Source: JAGWBF01 sp965116325
Lineage (GTDB): Bacteria > Chloroflexota > Dehalococcoidia > Lucifugimonadales > JAGWBF01
Assembly: GCA_965116325.1 (NCBI GenBank)
Contig: OZ220675.1
Location: forward strand, 620,001-684,000
Length of the DNA: 64,000 bases
Direction of reading: 5' to 3'
Shown: one piece after another, positions 49,346 to 58,675 of the stretch
Layout: each line of letters begins with the position of its first letter
How positions within the stretch are numbered: the stretch's first letter is position 1
Translations under genes and position numbers: made by a program
The notes under the pieces: model-generated
What the model was told of the DNA's origin: nothing
Databases searched by the model: none
The model's input: the letters and a program-made list of their open reading frames with translations, nothing else

Positions 49346-51804
49346 CGGAAAGACATGGAGGGGAAGAAGCAAGGAGGTCCGAAAGGGCCTTGCTCTACCG
49401 GCGCAACAATCCGGCTGCTGCCGAGTGGATGGCGGGCTACGGTGCTATCCAACACAGCACCGAAACCCAGGACCGTATTTTCGAGTTGGTGGAGTCCCTC
49501 GGCTATCACGAAAGAGGTGACGGGACGCCTATATTTGAGCTTCTTCACGCCTTGGACAAGGCAACCTCGGCAGCCATGTGGCTGGTAGCCCACCAGAGCT
49601 ATGCTCAGAACGTGTACCTGGACGGGCGAGAGATGAACGCCGATGACTTCAAGCCCGCACCCGAGGGACACATGGGAGGCTCCCTGAACATGGTCCCGGG
49701 CTATATGGGCTACATGGCGGCAAACGCCATAACCGGCCACACCAGGGCATGGATCATGGGCCAGGGCCACACGGTGGCGGCCATCGACAGCGTGAACCTG
49801 CTCATGGACAACATGACCCAGGCCCATTCGGACAGGTACTCGCTGAGCGACGAGGGACTGACCCGCTATGTGCGGGACTTTTACTCCTACACCCTTGGAG
49901 CGGATGGCAGACAGGACTCACCCCTGGGAAGCCACGTCAACGCCCACACCGCCGGCGCCCTGGTGGAGGGCGGCTACCTCGGCTTCACCCAGCTCCAGTA
50001 CATACACATGCCCCTGCCGGGTGAACGCCTGGTGGTGTTCCTCAGCGACGGCGCCTTCGAGGAGCAGCGGGGCAGCGACTGGGCGCCCCGCTGGTGGCGG
50101 GCCGAGGACAGCGGCTTGGTAGCCCCCATCATGATCAGCAATGGACGGCGCATCGACCAGAGGAGCACCATATCCCTGCAGGGGGGTGTGGACTGGTTCG
50201 TGGACCACCTCAGGCTTAACGGCTTCGCTCCCTTCATATTCGACGGCAGGGACCCGGCCGCTTTTGTCTGGGCCATCCTGGAGATGGAATGGCGCCTCGA
50301 GACGTCCTCCGAAGCGGTGCGGGAAGGCCGGTCCCGCTACCCCGTTCCCATGCCCTACGGCATCGCAGTGGCTCCCAAGGGCGCAGGCTTCTACGGCGAG
50401 GGCAGCAACGCCGCCCACAACCTGCCCCTGCCAGGGAACCCTCACACCAGCGCGGAAGCCAGGGAGTGCTTCAACCAGAGCGCCCACCGCCTGTGGGTAC
50501 CCCCATCAGACCTGCGGGATGCTATCGGCAAGCTCCGCGCGAAGGGCACAATGGAGCGGGACCATGCCCTAGCCCACAGGGACGTAACCCTGACCCAGGT
50601 GCCTGAGCCTGCGCCAAAGGCCGTGCCCGAGGACCGCAGAGAGCCTTCGCGCTGGACCCGCTCTTCCCCCATGGATGCGGTGGACCTCACATTCGTCGAA
50701 ACCGTCAAAGCCAACCCCCACCTGAGACCCAGGGTGGGCAACCCCGACGAGATGAGGTCCAACAGGCTGGTCAAGACCCTGGAAGCCCTGAGGTTCCGCG
50801 CCATAGACCCCGAGCCGGGCAGTTCAGAGCATGTGGGAGGGGCGATAATCACTGCCCTCAATGAAGAGGCCATCGCCTCGGCTGCATTGGCCAACAAAGG
50901 GGGGATAAGCCTGATCCACAGCTACGAGGCCTTCGGCGCAAAGATGCACGGCGTGGTGCGCCAGGAGATAACCTTCGCCGACCAGCTCAAGGAGGCGGGC
51001 AATCCAGCCAAGTGGCTGTCCATCCCCCTGGTGATGACTTCCCATACATGGGAAAACGGCAAGAACGAGATTTCCCACCAGGACCCGGCGTTGGCGGAAT
51101 CGCTGCTCAACGAGCCGTCGGACATCTCCAGGGTGCTGTTTCCCGCGGACTACAACTCAGCGCAAGCGGTGATGCGTGGGCTATATCAGAGTCATGGGCA
51201 AATTTGGACCTTGGTCGTGCCAAAGCAGCCCGTGATAGCGGAACTGTTCACCTGGGAGGAGTCCGAGCTGCTTCTGAGGCAAGGGGCCATCAGGCTCGAC
51301 TGGCTCAGCCACCGGGCCAGCGAAGGGCAGGCTGTGATAACCGCAATTGGCTCATACCAGCTCGAAGAAGCGGTACGGGCATCCAACAGGCTGCGCGAAA
51401 GAGACGTTCCCCATTCGGTGGTCTACATGCTGGAGCCGGGTAGGTTCCGGCTGCCCAGGAATGAGCGGGAGCAAGCGCACCTGGCCGATGGGAGGCTGGT
51501 GTCTGAGCTGTACCCGGATTCGGCGCCGTCACGGGTGTTCCTGAGCCACACTCGACCGGAGCCTATACTGGGCGCGCTGCAACCCTTGTCCATGGGGCAC
51601 AAACGAACGGGGGCCCTGGGCTTCCTGAATCACGGGGGCACTTTGACCACCCAGGGCATGCTGTTCGTCAACCGCAGCACTTGGGCCCACGCCCTGCTGG
51701 AGGTCGCCAGGGTGCTGAATGTGGACCGGGCCACCCTGCTGGACGAAGCTGAGATTGCGGCCCTGGACGGAAAGGCCAGCCCCCATGGGGTCATCATTGA
51801 CTAG
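49342..51804 (+). CDS. xfp: Phosphoketolase-like thiamine diphosphate enzyme
   Basis: Splits xylulose 5-phosphate or fructose 6-phosphate with phosphate to acetyl phosphate. The 820-residue protein follows the phosphoketolase order: EGHMGGSLNMVPGYMGYMA (first His loop), MGQGHTVAAIDSVNLLMDN (second His loop), GSHVNAHTAGALVEGGYLG (third, SHxxxxTPGS region) and the ThDP segment LVVFLSDGAFEEQRGSDWAP. The C-terminal half has DQLKEAGNPAKWLSIPLVM and EAVRASNRLRERDVP. Motifs are diverged: SDG instead of GDG, and several positions differ from Bifidobacterium enzymes, so substrate choice is uncertain. Starts with GTG inside the ackA stop. Confidence 0.8.
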   Translation: MTERHGGEEARRSERALLYRRNNPAAAEWMAGYGAIQHSTETQDRIFELVESLGYHERGDGTPIFELLHALDKATSAAMWLVAHQSYAQNVYLDGREMNADDFKPAPEGHMGGSLNMVPGYMGYMAANAITGHTRAWIMGQGHTVAAIDSVNLLMDNMTQAHSDRYSLSDEGLTRYVRDFYSYTLGADGRQDSPLGSHVNAHTAGALVEGGYLGFTQLQYIHMPLPGERLVVFLSDGAFEEQRGSDWAPRWWRAEDSGLVAPIMISNGRRIDQRSTISLQGGVDWFVDHLRLNGFAPFIFDGRDPAAFVWAILEMEWRLETSSEAVREGRSRYPVPMPYGIAVAPKGAGFYGEGSNAAHNLPLPGNPHTSAEARECFNQSAHRLWVPPSDLRDAIGKLRAKGTMERDHALAHRDVTLTQVPEPAPKAVPEDRREPSRWTRSSPMDAVDLTFVETVKANPHLRPRVGNPDEMRSNRLVKTLEALRFRAIDPEPGSSEHVGGAIITALNEEAIASAALANKGGISLIHSYEAFGAKMHGVVRQEITFADQLKEAGNPAKWLSIPLVMTSHTWENGKNEISHQDPALAESLLNEPSDISRVLFPADYNSAQAVMRGLYQSHGQIWTLVVPKQPVIAELFTWEESELLLRQGAIRLDWLSHRASEGQAVITAIGSYQLEEAVRASNRLRERDVPHSVVYMLEPGRFRLPRNEREQAHLADGRLVSELYPDSAPSRVFLSHTRPEPILGALQPLSMGHKRTGALGFLNHGGTLTTQGMLFVNRSTWAHALLEVARVLNVDRATLLDEAEIAALDGKASPHGVIID

Positions 51805-51825
51805 GGCACGCCTTTTCCTTGCCTG

Positions 51826-52944
51826 CTAGAGGCCCAATGCTCCCGTTGAGTCCAGGTCGGAGATTGCGGCGTCGATTCGCGCCAGGGTGTTGATGAGGTA
51901 CGTCCTGGCCCGTTCGCCCTCGTAGCTGCAGTAGCCCCCGGTGATCACCCAGAACACGAATATCTCCAGCATGGACAGCCGGTAGTCGTATATGCACTCC
52001 TCGAAGGAGTAACCCCTTACGCCGGCCTCTTCCAGGGCGGAGAGGTACTCCCGCAGCAGTCCCATCTCCTGCTCTCTGCGCTGCCCCGGGGAGAACGCCT
52101 CGCTGATGAAAGTGGCAACGTCATAGGCGCCGCGGCCTCGAACGCAGAACTCCCAGTCGAATACTACGACCTGCCGGCCATCGGGCTTTGCAGGGAAGAA
52201 ACAGTTGTCCAGACGGTAGTCGCCGTGGACTATCGTTCGCGGTGGCTTCGTGAGCCTCGACTTCAGCTCCCGGACCAGGGGCGCCAGGCGGTCCCCCAGG
52301 ACCCTCAGTTTCTGGGGCATCCCAGGGCCGGCTTTCTCCATGAGGGAAGCCCACGCGTCCGCGTATATCTCAAGGTAGGATTCGGTCTCTGCTTCCCTCA
52401 AGGGCATCCAGTGCAAGCTCTCCAGCCGAGGGCTCTCCCACCAGGCGGCGTGGAAGCCGGCGAGCTGGACTAAGCAGGTGCGGGCCTCATCCACGGAGCA
52501 GCCAGCTACACTGTTGCCCTGCCGGCCATTGCTCAGGTCCTCCAGCAGCAGGACAGTATCCTCGGAGGGTAGGTCAATCCCGCAGTGGTAGCTTGCTGGT
52601 GTGCCCAGCGAAGCTCGGTCCGCCACCTCCCGGTAGAACATTACCTCCCTGCGGTTCTGCCCCAGGCGATCGAAGATGGTCCGCAGCATAGGGTCCGCCG
52701 AAGGGAGCTTGGCTATCGCGGAGCGGGGCAGGTCCGTAGAATCGGAGTCGTACTCGAGTTCCAGTCTGAACAGCCGGTTCATGAAGCCCTTGCCCTCGAC
52801 AATCGCTTCGGCCGAGTATCCCGTCACCGACAGGCCGGGGCGCTGGCGAAGGAAGCTGAGGGCCTCAGTGAGCCACAGCGGCGTTATTTCTTGCAGATCT
52901 CTGGGGACAGCCAAGCCGTCGCTCAGATCCAACGCGCTTTCCAC
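51826..52944 (-). CDS. Aminoglycoside phosphotransferase/EcKinase-like kinase
   Basis: A 372-residue protein-kinase-fold enzyme. It has the APH catalytic loop TIVHGDYRLDNCFF, the metal-binding VFDWEFCVRGRGAYDVATF, and an N-lobe with GFMNRLFRLELEYDSD and the SAIAKLPS Lys region. The start MESALDLSDGL is GTG. This is the phosphotransferase type of the DUF1679/ecdysteroid-kinase group, which phosphorylates small hydroxyl compounds; it need not give antibiotic resistance. It follows a methyltransferase gene by 30 nt on the same strand, so they may share an unknown substrate. Confidence 0.85.
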   Translation of the reverse strand: MESALDLSDGLAVPRDLQEITPLWLTEALSFLRQRPGLSVTGYSAEAIVEGKGFMNRLFRLELEYDSDSTDLPRSAIAKLPSADPMLRTIFDRLGQNRREVMFYREVADRASLGTPASYHCGIDLPSEDTVLLLEDLSNGRQGNSVAGCSVDEARTCLVQLAGFHAAWWESPRLESLHWMPLREAETESYLEIYADAWASLMEKAGPGMPQKLRVLGDRLAPLVRELKSRLTKPPRTIVHGDYRLDNCFFPAKPDGRQVVVFDWEFCVRGRGAYDVATFISEAFSPGQRREQEMGLLREYLSALEEAGVRGYSFEECIYDYRLSMLEIFVFWVITGGYCSYEGERARTYLINTLARIDAAISDLDSTGALGL

Positions 52945-52974
52945 CAGGAGCCCTGCGACATGAATCCCAGGCCT

Positions 52975-53667
52975 TCACCCTTCCTTCCGGGCGAAAAGCA
53001 CACAATGGTCCGTGGGTTTCGGGTCCTTGAAGTACATGACACCTCCCAGCGCATCCCCTTCTTCCGGGACCACCTCCAAGGCCAGTGCGCTAAGGAGTTC
53101 CAGGACATCATCGACGCCGTAAAGCTGGAAGGCCCTGTCCGCGCCGTAGTCCCCGTCATGGACTGTCGCTACCCCGGCCCCGTACTTGAACATGAGCTGG
53201 AGCATCCCTCCCACCTTCAGGACCCTGGCGAGTTCCGGCAGCGTGGTGCCCATGACAATAGCAGGTTCGATGTGCTGGATGACCGCATTGCACGTGACGA
53301 AGTCGAACCAGCCGTCGGGGTAGCCAAGAGGCTCCCGGAGGTCGGCAACGGACACCCTGGAAGCGATATCCGGGTGAAGGCGCCGGGCCTCGGCGATATT
53401 CTCCGAAACAGCATCGACGCCGTAGATGTCGTACCCATCCTGCCAGTAGAGGAAGACGTCTCGCGCGCCGGAGCCGCACCCTGCATCCAGGCCCCGGGCG
53501 CCCTTAGGCACCAGCTCCTGCATGCGCTTGACCAGGTCCATGTCCCCTGTAAGCCCCGGGTGGGAAACATCGGTATAGACTGACTGGATGAAGTTATGGC
53601 TCACCTCGGCGTAACGCCGGGCGTGTTGGCTGTAGAAGGACTCGGAATAATCAGGAGTCTTGTTCAA
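52975..53667 (-). CDS. SAM-dependent class I methyltransferase
   Basis: A 230-residue methyltransferase with the SAM motif I LDAGCGSGARDVFLYW (about residues 68-83), a following YDIYGVDAV acidic strand, motif post-I region RVSVADLREPLGY and a motif III-like FDFVTCNAVIQHIEPA. The C-terminal part ends with DPKPTDHCVLFARKEG. It starts with TTG preceded by AGAAGG. Acceptor unknown. Its gene lies between the sulfatase-fold and kinase genes on the minus strand. Confidence 0.88.
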   Translation of the reverse strand: MNKTPDYSESFYSQHARRYAEVSHNFIQSVYTDVSHPGLTGDMDLVKRMQELVPKGARGLDAGCGSGARDVFLYWQDGYDIYGVDAVSENIAEARRLHPDIASRVSVADLREPLGYPDGWFDFVTCNAVIQHIEPAIVMGTTLPELARVLKVGGMLQLMFKYGAGVATVHDGDYGADRAFQLYGVDDVLELLSALALEVVPEEGDALGGVMYFKDPKPTDHCVLFARKEG

Positions 53668-53706
53668 TCTTGGGCCTTCTTTCGCGGATGCCTACCGCAG
53701 GTGCAC

Positions 53707-55101
53707 CTAAACACGAAGCTCCAGGCGCGGCGCCAGTAGCCGTTCCGGTACTTGCGTCTCCTTCATGAACCGGACCAGAAGCTGGTGCATCTCACCGGCT
53801 ATGTCCCTGTTGGAGTCGATCATATTGCGGTTCTGGGAAGGGTCGGAGGGCAGGTGGTAAAGCTCCGAGACGTTCTCCTCGGGACTATAGAGCAGGCTCC
53901 ACTCACCGGAGGTGACCGTAGTAACGGGATAACTCGAGAGAGGGCGCAGCAGGTTGTCCACCGAGTGCACAGGGTCTCCAGGGTTCGCGAAAGGAATGCT
54001 GCTGATCACGAAATTCCGACCCGGGGTTGCGTTATCCCGCATCGCCGGGGCCAGGGATTTGCCTTGCACAAAGTCCGGCACCTCTATGCCAAGAAGGTCG
54101 AGGACCGTCGGCATTACATCCACCGCCGAGCTAAGCCCCCGGTACACCGAGGGGGACAGACCGGGTGCTTGAATCAAGAGGGGGATATGCACGAGCTCTT
54201 CGAAGAGAGGAGAGTAAGTCCAGGTAGACCCTTTTTCTCCATAGGGGCGGAGACTTCCATCCTCAGATTTGGCTGTGGTCATTTTGCCGAACAGGCCGCC
54301 GTGCTCCCCAAAGTAGAACCCATGGTCCGAAGTGAATATGATGGCGGTCTTGTCGAGCAGCCCCATGTTTTCGACGGATTTCAGAAGGAAGCCTAGCCAT
54401 GTGTCCACCATGGTGATCTCACCGCAGTAAGTGGCGTGCCCCTTGCGGAGCATGGCCTCCCCGTACCCCGGCACATCGCGCCAGTTGCCGTACACCGGAA
54501 GCACCAGCTCTCCGTCGTAGTCCGGCCAGTACAGCTCTGTGTAATAGGGGGGAGCATCCCAGGGTTCGTGGGGGTCCCAGGTGTCCACGTACAGAAAGAA
54601 GTCCTCTTTGTAGTGGCGTTGGAGCCACTGGACCGCCATGTTGAAAGTTCGCGGCGCGTTCCGGTCTGACTCATAGCGCCACGCCTCCCTAACGTCCATG
54701 GACTCGTGATGGTAACCCGGCTCGGGAGCCAGGGACCAGAGAGTGTCCTGACCCCGGTTCATGAAGAAGGACTGGAAGCCCCGGTCATAGTTCATTCCGT
54801 CCCTTAGGTAGTACGGCGTGTCCACAACCGCTGCGGTATGAAGACCACGACAGGCCAGCAACTCTGCCAAGGTGGTCGCATTACTGGGAAGCGGTTCCCA
54901 ACCCATGAAGGACATGGTCCAACGCCCCGTTTGGTGGTCGGCCCTGGTGGGCATGGTGGGAAATCCCCCGGAGTAGTGCCGGTCAAACCGGACCGACCTG
55001 GCCGCTAATGCATCCAAAGATGGTGTCCTGATGCTTGGGTTTCCGTAAGCGCCTATGTGGTCCCGTCGAAAGGTGTCCGCAACAATCCAGATGATGTTCA
55101 T
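53707..55101 (-). CDS. Sulfatase-fold hydrolase with Thr at the formylglycine position
   Basis: A 464-residue member of the alkaline phosphatase/sulfatase superfamily. Metal-binding and nucleophile motifs are WIVADTFRRDHIGAYGNP at the start, FPTMPTRADHQTG, and IFTSDHGFYFGEHGGLFGK. Classical sulfatases have Cys or Ser followed by x-Pro-x-Arg, converted to formylglycine; here the residue is Thr, giving T-M-P-T-R. Thr is the nucleophile in phosphodiesterases of this superfamily, so this may act on phosphoesters or phosphonates instead of sulfate esters. No signal peptide. ATG is preferred over a GTG three codons earlier, since CAGGAG sits 8 nt before it. Downstream of a symporter gene. Confidence 0.85.
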   Translation of the reverse strand: MNIIWIVADTFRRDHIGAYGNPSIRTPSLDALAARSVRFDRHYSGGFPTMPTRADHQTGRWTMSFMGWEPLPSNATTLAELLACRGLHTAAVVDTPYYLRDGMNYDRGFQSFFMNRGQDTLWSLAPEPGYHHESMDVREAWRYESDRNAPRTFNMAVQWLQRHYKEDFFLYVDTWDPHEPWDAPPYYTELYWPDYDGELVLPVYGNWRDVPGYGEAMLRKGHATYCGEITMVDTWLGFLLKSVENMGLLDKTAIIFTSDHGFYFGEHGGLFGKMTTAKSEDGSLRPYGEKGSTWTYSPLFEELVHIPLLIQAPGLSPSVYRGLSSAVDVMPTVLDLLGIEVPDFVQGKSLAPAMRDNATPGRNFVISSIPFANPGDPVHSVDNLLRPLSSYPVTTVTSGEWSLLYSPEENVSELYHLPSDPSQNRNMIDSNRDIAGEMHQLLVRFMKETQVPERLLAPRLELRV

Positions 55102-55303
55102 CACGCGCACTCCTGCGAACGTGTCAATGGATATACATCATAAGACCTTCTGCTCAGAAATGACACTCATCACACAAGCACGAAGGCTCCATCCACCGCG
55201 ACGTCGGTAGGCCTTCACTCAGCGGAAGGTAGGCTCAGAGAGGGTTGCCCAGGAGGAGGTCCAGCCCAAGAATTCTATGACAGGCGGTTAAACCGCGATG
55301 CAA

Positions 55304-56836
55304 TCACTGCCGGGTCCCTGGGTTGACGCTGTCGAAACGATCCAGGACCTCCTGGGAAGGCGGGGACGTGAGCATCGTGACGATGACGGCGGCGCCTATC
55401 GCCACGACAAAACCGGGGGCTGTGGCTATTCCCATGTCGAAAATCCCCCACGGACCCCCTGAGTTGAATTGCCAGATTGTAACTGTACCGGCTCCCGCGA
55501 CGATGGAAGCCAACGCACCCCACGAGTTGAAACGACGCCAGTACAGGGCAAGTATTATGGTGGGTCCAAAGGCCGCTCCCATTCCGCCCCAGGCGTACCC
55601 CACAAGGTTGACTATCGAGTCCGGCGAGATAATGGCAGAGGCAGCCGCGGTCCCGCCGATGGCCAGCAGCAGGAATCGGCCCAGCCAAACCCTGCCGGAG
55701 GCCGCAATGAAGTGCATCAATTCCGCTCGTCGTGAGAGGCGCTTCATCAGAGGTAGGTCGTCGGCAGCTATAGCAGAGCCCAGCAGCAGTTGGGAGTCGG
55801 CTGTGCTCATGATTGCCGCAACCACACCCGTTAGCAGAAGGCCTGTGAAGATGGGCAGGAAGAACGCCTCCGAGACGACAAAGTACACACGCTCGGGGTC
55901 GTAAACGCCATCGACTCCCGCCAACTCGCCCATCAATCCCATTTGCGTTAGAGCAGGACGGGCCACCAACCCAAACAGGAATCCGAAGGAGAATATAAGG
56001 ATGACCCACGTCACCCCAATGTTGCGACCGCTTGTGATCCTCTCCTCGCTCTCTATCGCCATGAACCGCTGCAGCACTCGCTGGGACCCAAGGGAGCCTA
56101 AGCCCCAACCGACAGCAGATATCAGAAAGATTGCACTTACCGGGTTGCCGTCGATATCGGTCAACGGATTCAGGAAGCCAGGTGACCCGCCGATGTCTTG
56201 GAAGGGCTGGGTCGTGCCGAATATCAGCGTTAGCGGCAGGATGATGAAGCTGACCAGCATGACCAGAGACTGGAACACATCCGTCCGGGAGACGGCCATG
56301 AATCCGCCTATAAACGTGTACACCGCGACGGCAGCGAGGGTCAGCATAACGCCAGAGCTGTGCTCGACTCCGAAGATGGTCTCCAATAACTTCGCCCCGC
56401 CAATGAGCCCGGAGTTGACGTAGAACAAGATGAAAAAGAGGGTAAGGCCCGCGGCTACGGTGCGTATGATCCCCATGCGATCCTCAAACCGCTTTTCGAA
56501 GAAGTCGGGCAGTGTGAGAGACCCTTCAGCATTGGTGTAGCGCCTTAGCCTCTTGCCCAGCACGGTCCAAGCACACCAGTTCCCAAGAACGATCCCCGCT
56601 GCTGTCCAAAGGTGCACCGCTCCGTCCGAGAAGGCCAATGCGGGAAAGACGAGCATGGTCCAGCCGCTGGAAGACGAGGAGCTGGCGCTGAGGGCCGAAG
56701 TGAACGTGCTCATGCGCCTGCCAGCGAGTACGTAGTCCGCCATTTCCCGCATCCGGATTGCTCCGAAGACGGCAATGGCTATCAGCGCCAGGAAGTAGGC
56801 AGCAAAGACTGCGACTATGCTCAGTGAGTTATCCAT
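55304..56836 (-). CDS. Sodium:solute symporter (SSS family)
   Basis: A 510-residue transporter with about 13 hydrophobic helices. Signatures include VLAGRRMSTFTSALSASSSSSSGWTML (TM2 loop, split as VLAGRRMSTFTSAL and SASSSSSSGWTMLVFPALAF), YVNSGLIGGAKLLETIFG, SAVGWGLGSLGSQRVLQRFMA and LLTGVVAAIMSTADSQLLLGSAIAADDL, the PutP-like SSS pattern with the sodium-site STADS motif. Substrate may be proline, a sugar, or another solute. It is the first gene of a minus-strand series that continues with the sulfatase-fold gene after 193 nt. Confidence 0.92.
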   Translation of the reverse strand: MDNSLSIVAVFAAYFLALIAIAVFGAIRMREMADYVLAGRRMSTFTSALSASSSSSSGWTMLVFPALAFSDGAVHLWTAAGIVLGNWCAWTVLGKRLRRYTNAEGSLTLPDFFEKRFEDRMGIIRTVAAGLTLFFILFYVNSGLIGGAKLLETIFGVEHSSGVMLTLAAVAVYTFIGGFMAVSRTDVFQSLVMLVSFIILPLTLIFGTTQPFQDIGGSPGFLNPLTDIDGNPVSAIFLISAVGWGLGSLGSQRVLQRFMAIESEERITSGRNIGVTWVILIFSFGFLFGLVARPALTQMGLMGELAGVDGVYDPERVYFVVSEAFFLPIFTGLLLTGVVAAIMSTADSQLLLGSAIAADDLPLMKRLSRRAELMHFIAASGRVWLGRFLLLAIGGTAAASAIISPDSIVNLVGYAWGGMGAAFGPTIILALYWRRFNSWGALASIVAGAGTVTIWQFNSGGPWGIFDMGIATAPGFVVAIGAAVIVTMLTSPPSQEVLDRFDSVNPGTRQ

Positions 56837-57344
56837 TGAATTAAGCGGCTAGTGTGGTGACCGGAATCTACAAGTCCGAAGCCGGTGTACTCTCTACCGG
56901 GGAAGCCGTTTCCAAGTCTCCTCCATTGAGTATCACCCTTCCTCCCCTGTAATGTGGCCAAAGCGAAAGACCCGCCTGAAAGTATACATTCCTGTCGAGG
57001 TAAGAGTCGGTAGCTGTTCTCCTCAAGTAGGACAGGAATTTCCGTAAGAACGTTCCCTCCTAGCGGAACGCCTGAACTGGGCAGCTTTTCGGTTATATTT
57101 TTATTGTCGTCTCGGCGACTCCAGCAGATACGAATGCACTGCGGCTATCCATGGGCAAGCGTGTGGAACAGTGCCTGCAACATCAATCGCAGGAGCTTGA
57201 CCCTAACAGCAAGGCCAACCTACAGTGTCCTAGCCGCAAGCCAGAATGGCAACTGCGCCAGCTTGCACAACTTAATTCTGTGTTGACCCAGCAGGGTGGG
57301 AGACCGAGCGGCCGAGAACGGCTGCCATAGAGAAAGGAACTGAA
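56837..57344. other. Divergent intergenic region, 508 bp
   Basis: No gene, tRNA or structured RNA was recognised. It contains a CGTTCC-N8-GGAACG inverted repeat (57051-57070) without a T-run, an AT-rich stretch (TTATATTTTTATTG) near 57100, and a purine-rich GAAAGGAA before the TTG of the lipoprotein gene. Promoters for the symporter and lipoprotein genes presumably lie here, but no good pair could be picked. Confidence 0.5.
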
Positions 57345-58577
57345 TTGACCAAGATACTCTACTTACTGGGGGCAATGTTGCTGGCAACGATGGTTCTAGC
57401 GGCATGCGGAAATGATCCCAGCCCAACGGATACTCCTGAACCGCCCACCCCCACACCTACAGCTACGACCACACCTGAGGAGCCTACGCCCACACCGACA
57501 CTTACAGCCACACCCGTTCCCACTCCGGTACCCACGGCTACCGTCGTCTCCGAGCCAACTGCTACCAAGGCCGACGACCCCTCTAGGGACTGCCCTTCCG
57601 ACGGGACCCTCACCAGCGCGGCCGCAGTCACTTCCTGCAGCCTCCAATCGGTGGGGCGGATTGAGAGCTTCTCCTTCGAAGCATCCATGGACCTGCTTGC
57701 CCTGTTTCCCATAGGTGATCCAGATGGAGGCGAGGGTTTCATTCAGTTGGATGGGACCGTGATCCAGCCCGACAGGCTCCAGTTCACGATTGCGCTAGGA
57801 CCCATCGGCGAGATGATCGAAATCAGCGGGATAACCATCGGCGCCGAAACTTACTTCCAGGACCCCGAGTCCGGCATCTGGCTACAAGGCACGCTCCCTG
57901 ACGACGACCTGCTGTCCTCTCTCCAGATGGTCGGCATGCTCATGCTCCCTACCGATCCTGGCGCGTCCCTGGACACTACACTGACCCTTGACGATGACTC
58001 GATGGTCTACATCATCATCTCCAACCAGCCATTCCTGGGAGGCGAGGCGGGCTTCGCTCCTTTGCAGACCACCACCGTGACCAGGTCAATTGGCATCGCC
58101 GACTTCCTGACCAGAGAGGTCAGAGTTTCTTCAATTGGGCTGGACGGAGCTACCAGGGACTTCATAACCATCACCTACCACAGCTACAACGAACCCGCGG
58201 AGATCGAGCCACCCGCCAGCTACATCCCCCTTCCCGATGATGCTATGGATGCCGGTCCTATGGAGGATATTGTGGTCGAGGACCTGAGGCGAAATGCCGA
58301 CGGGGACGTTGAAGTCGTGTTCAGCGGACCCGTCTTTGTGGAAGGGGGAGTTGAACTTTACGTTCTTGACCTGGAGACCGGAGGCTGGGGGCTTCCCCTT
58401 CTAAGCGGGAGCGGGACCGACACCCTGACCTTCGACTCGGATTCCCCAGACAGGCCTCCCCTGGTTTCCGGTGAGAGCCAGATCGCGGGCTTTTCCTTCC
58501 CCGAGTTCGAATATGACCTGGTGGACTCGGACGGCAGGAGCATTTACCTGAACTTCGAGCTATGGACCTACGAGTAA
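57345..58577 (+). CDS. Lipoprotein with Pro/Thr-rich linker, LppX/LprG-like
   Basis: A 410-residue exported lipoprotein. The signal ends in a lipobox (MVLAAC, Cys21), and a low-complexity Pro-Thr tract (about residues 25-75, repeats such as TPTPTATTTPEEPTPTPT) tethers the domain to the membrane. The globular part has a LppX/LprG-type beta-sandwich look (GRIESFSFEASMDL, GTVIQPDRLQFTIAL, GAETYFQDPESGIWL), a lipid-binding family known in mycobacteria. A second domain starts near residue 300. It starts with TTG. Single gene. Confidence 0.75.
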   Translation: MTKILYLLGAMLLATMVLAACGNDPSPTDTPEPPTPTPTATTTPEEPTPTPTLTATPVPTPVPTATVVSEPTATKADDPSRDCPSDGTLTSAAAVTSCSLQSVGRIESFSFEASMDLLALFPIGDPDGGEGFIQLDGTVIQPDRLQFTIALGPIGEMIEISGITIGAETYFQDPESGIWLQGTLPDDDLLSSLQMVGMLMLPTDPGASLDTTLTLDDDSMVYIIISNQPFLGGEAGFAPLQTTTVTRSIGIADFLTREVRVSSIGLDGATRDFITITYHSYNEPAEIEPPASYIPLPDDAMDAGPMEDIVVEDLRRNADGDVEVVFSGPVFVEGGVELYVLDLETGGWGLPLLSGSGTDTLTFDSDSPDRPPLVSGESQIAGFSFPEFEYDLVDSDGRSIYLNFELWTYE

Positions 58578-58608
58578 ACCCTAATCTTAGCCGGATCTAG
58601 CCAAGATC

Positions 58609-58645
58609 AAAGCTGGGAGCCCTTTCTTCATGGGGGTCCAGCTTT
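58609..58645. terminator. Hairpin between convergent lipoprotein genes
   Basis: AAAGCTGG (58609-58616) and CCAGCTTT (58638-58645) form an 8-bp stem with inner GCCC/GGGG pairing; AAA and TTT flanks make it a possible bidirectional terminator for the two convergent genes. No long T-run, so moderate confidence. Confidence 0.5.
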
Positions 58646-58675
58646 CCAGGGCATAACGACGGGCCTTCGCCTCGT

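Noticed and set aside
57051..57070. CGTTCC-N8-GGAACG as a terminator
   Set aside because: Stem is only 6 bp with no T-run on either side and lies in a divergent region where no transcript should end.
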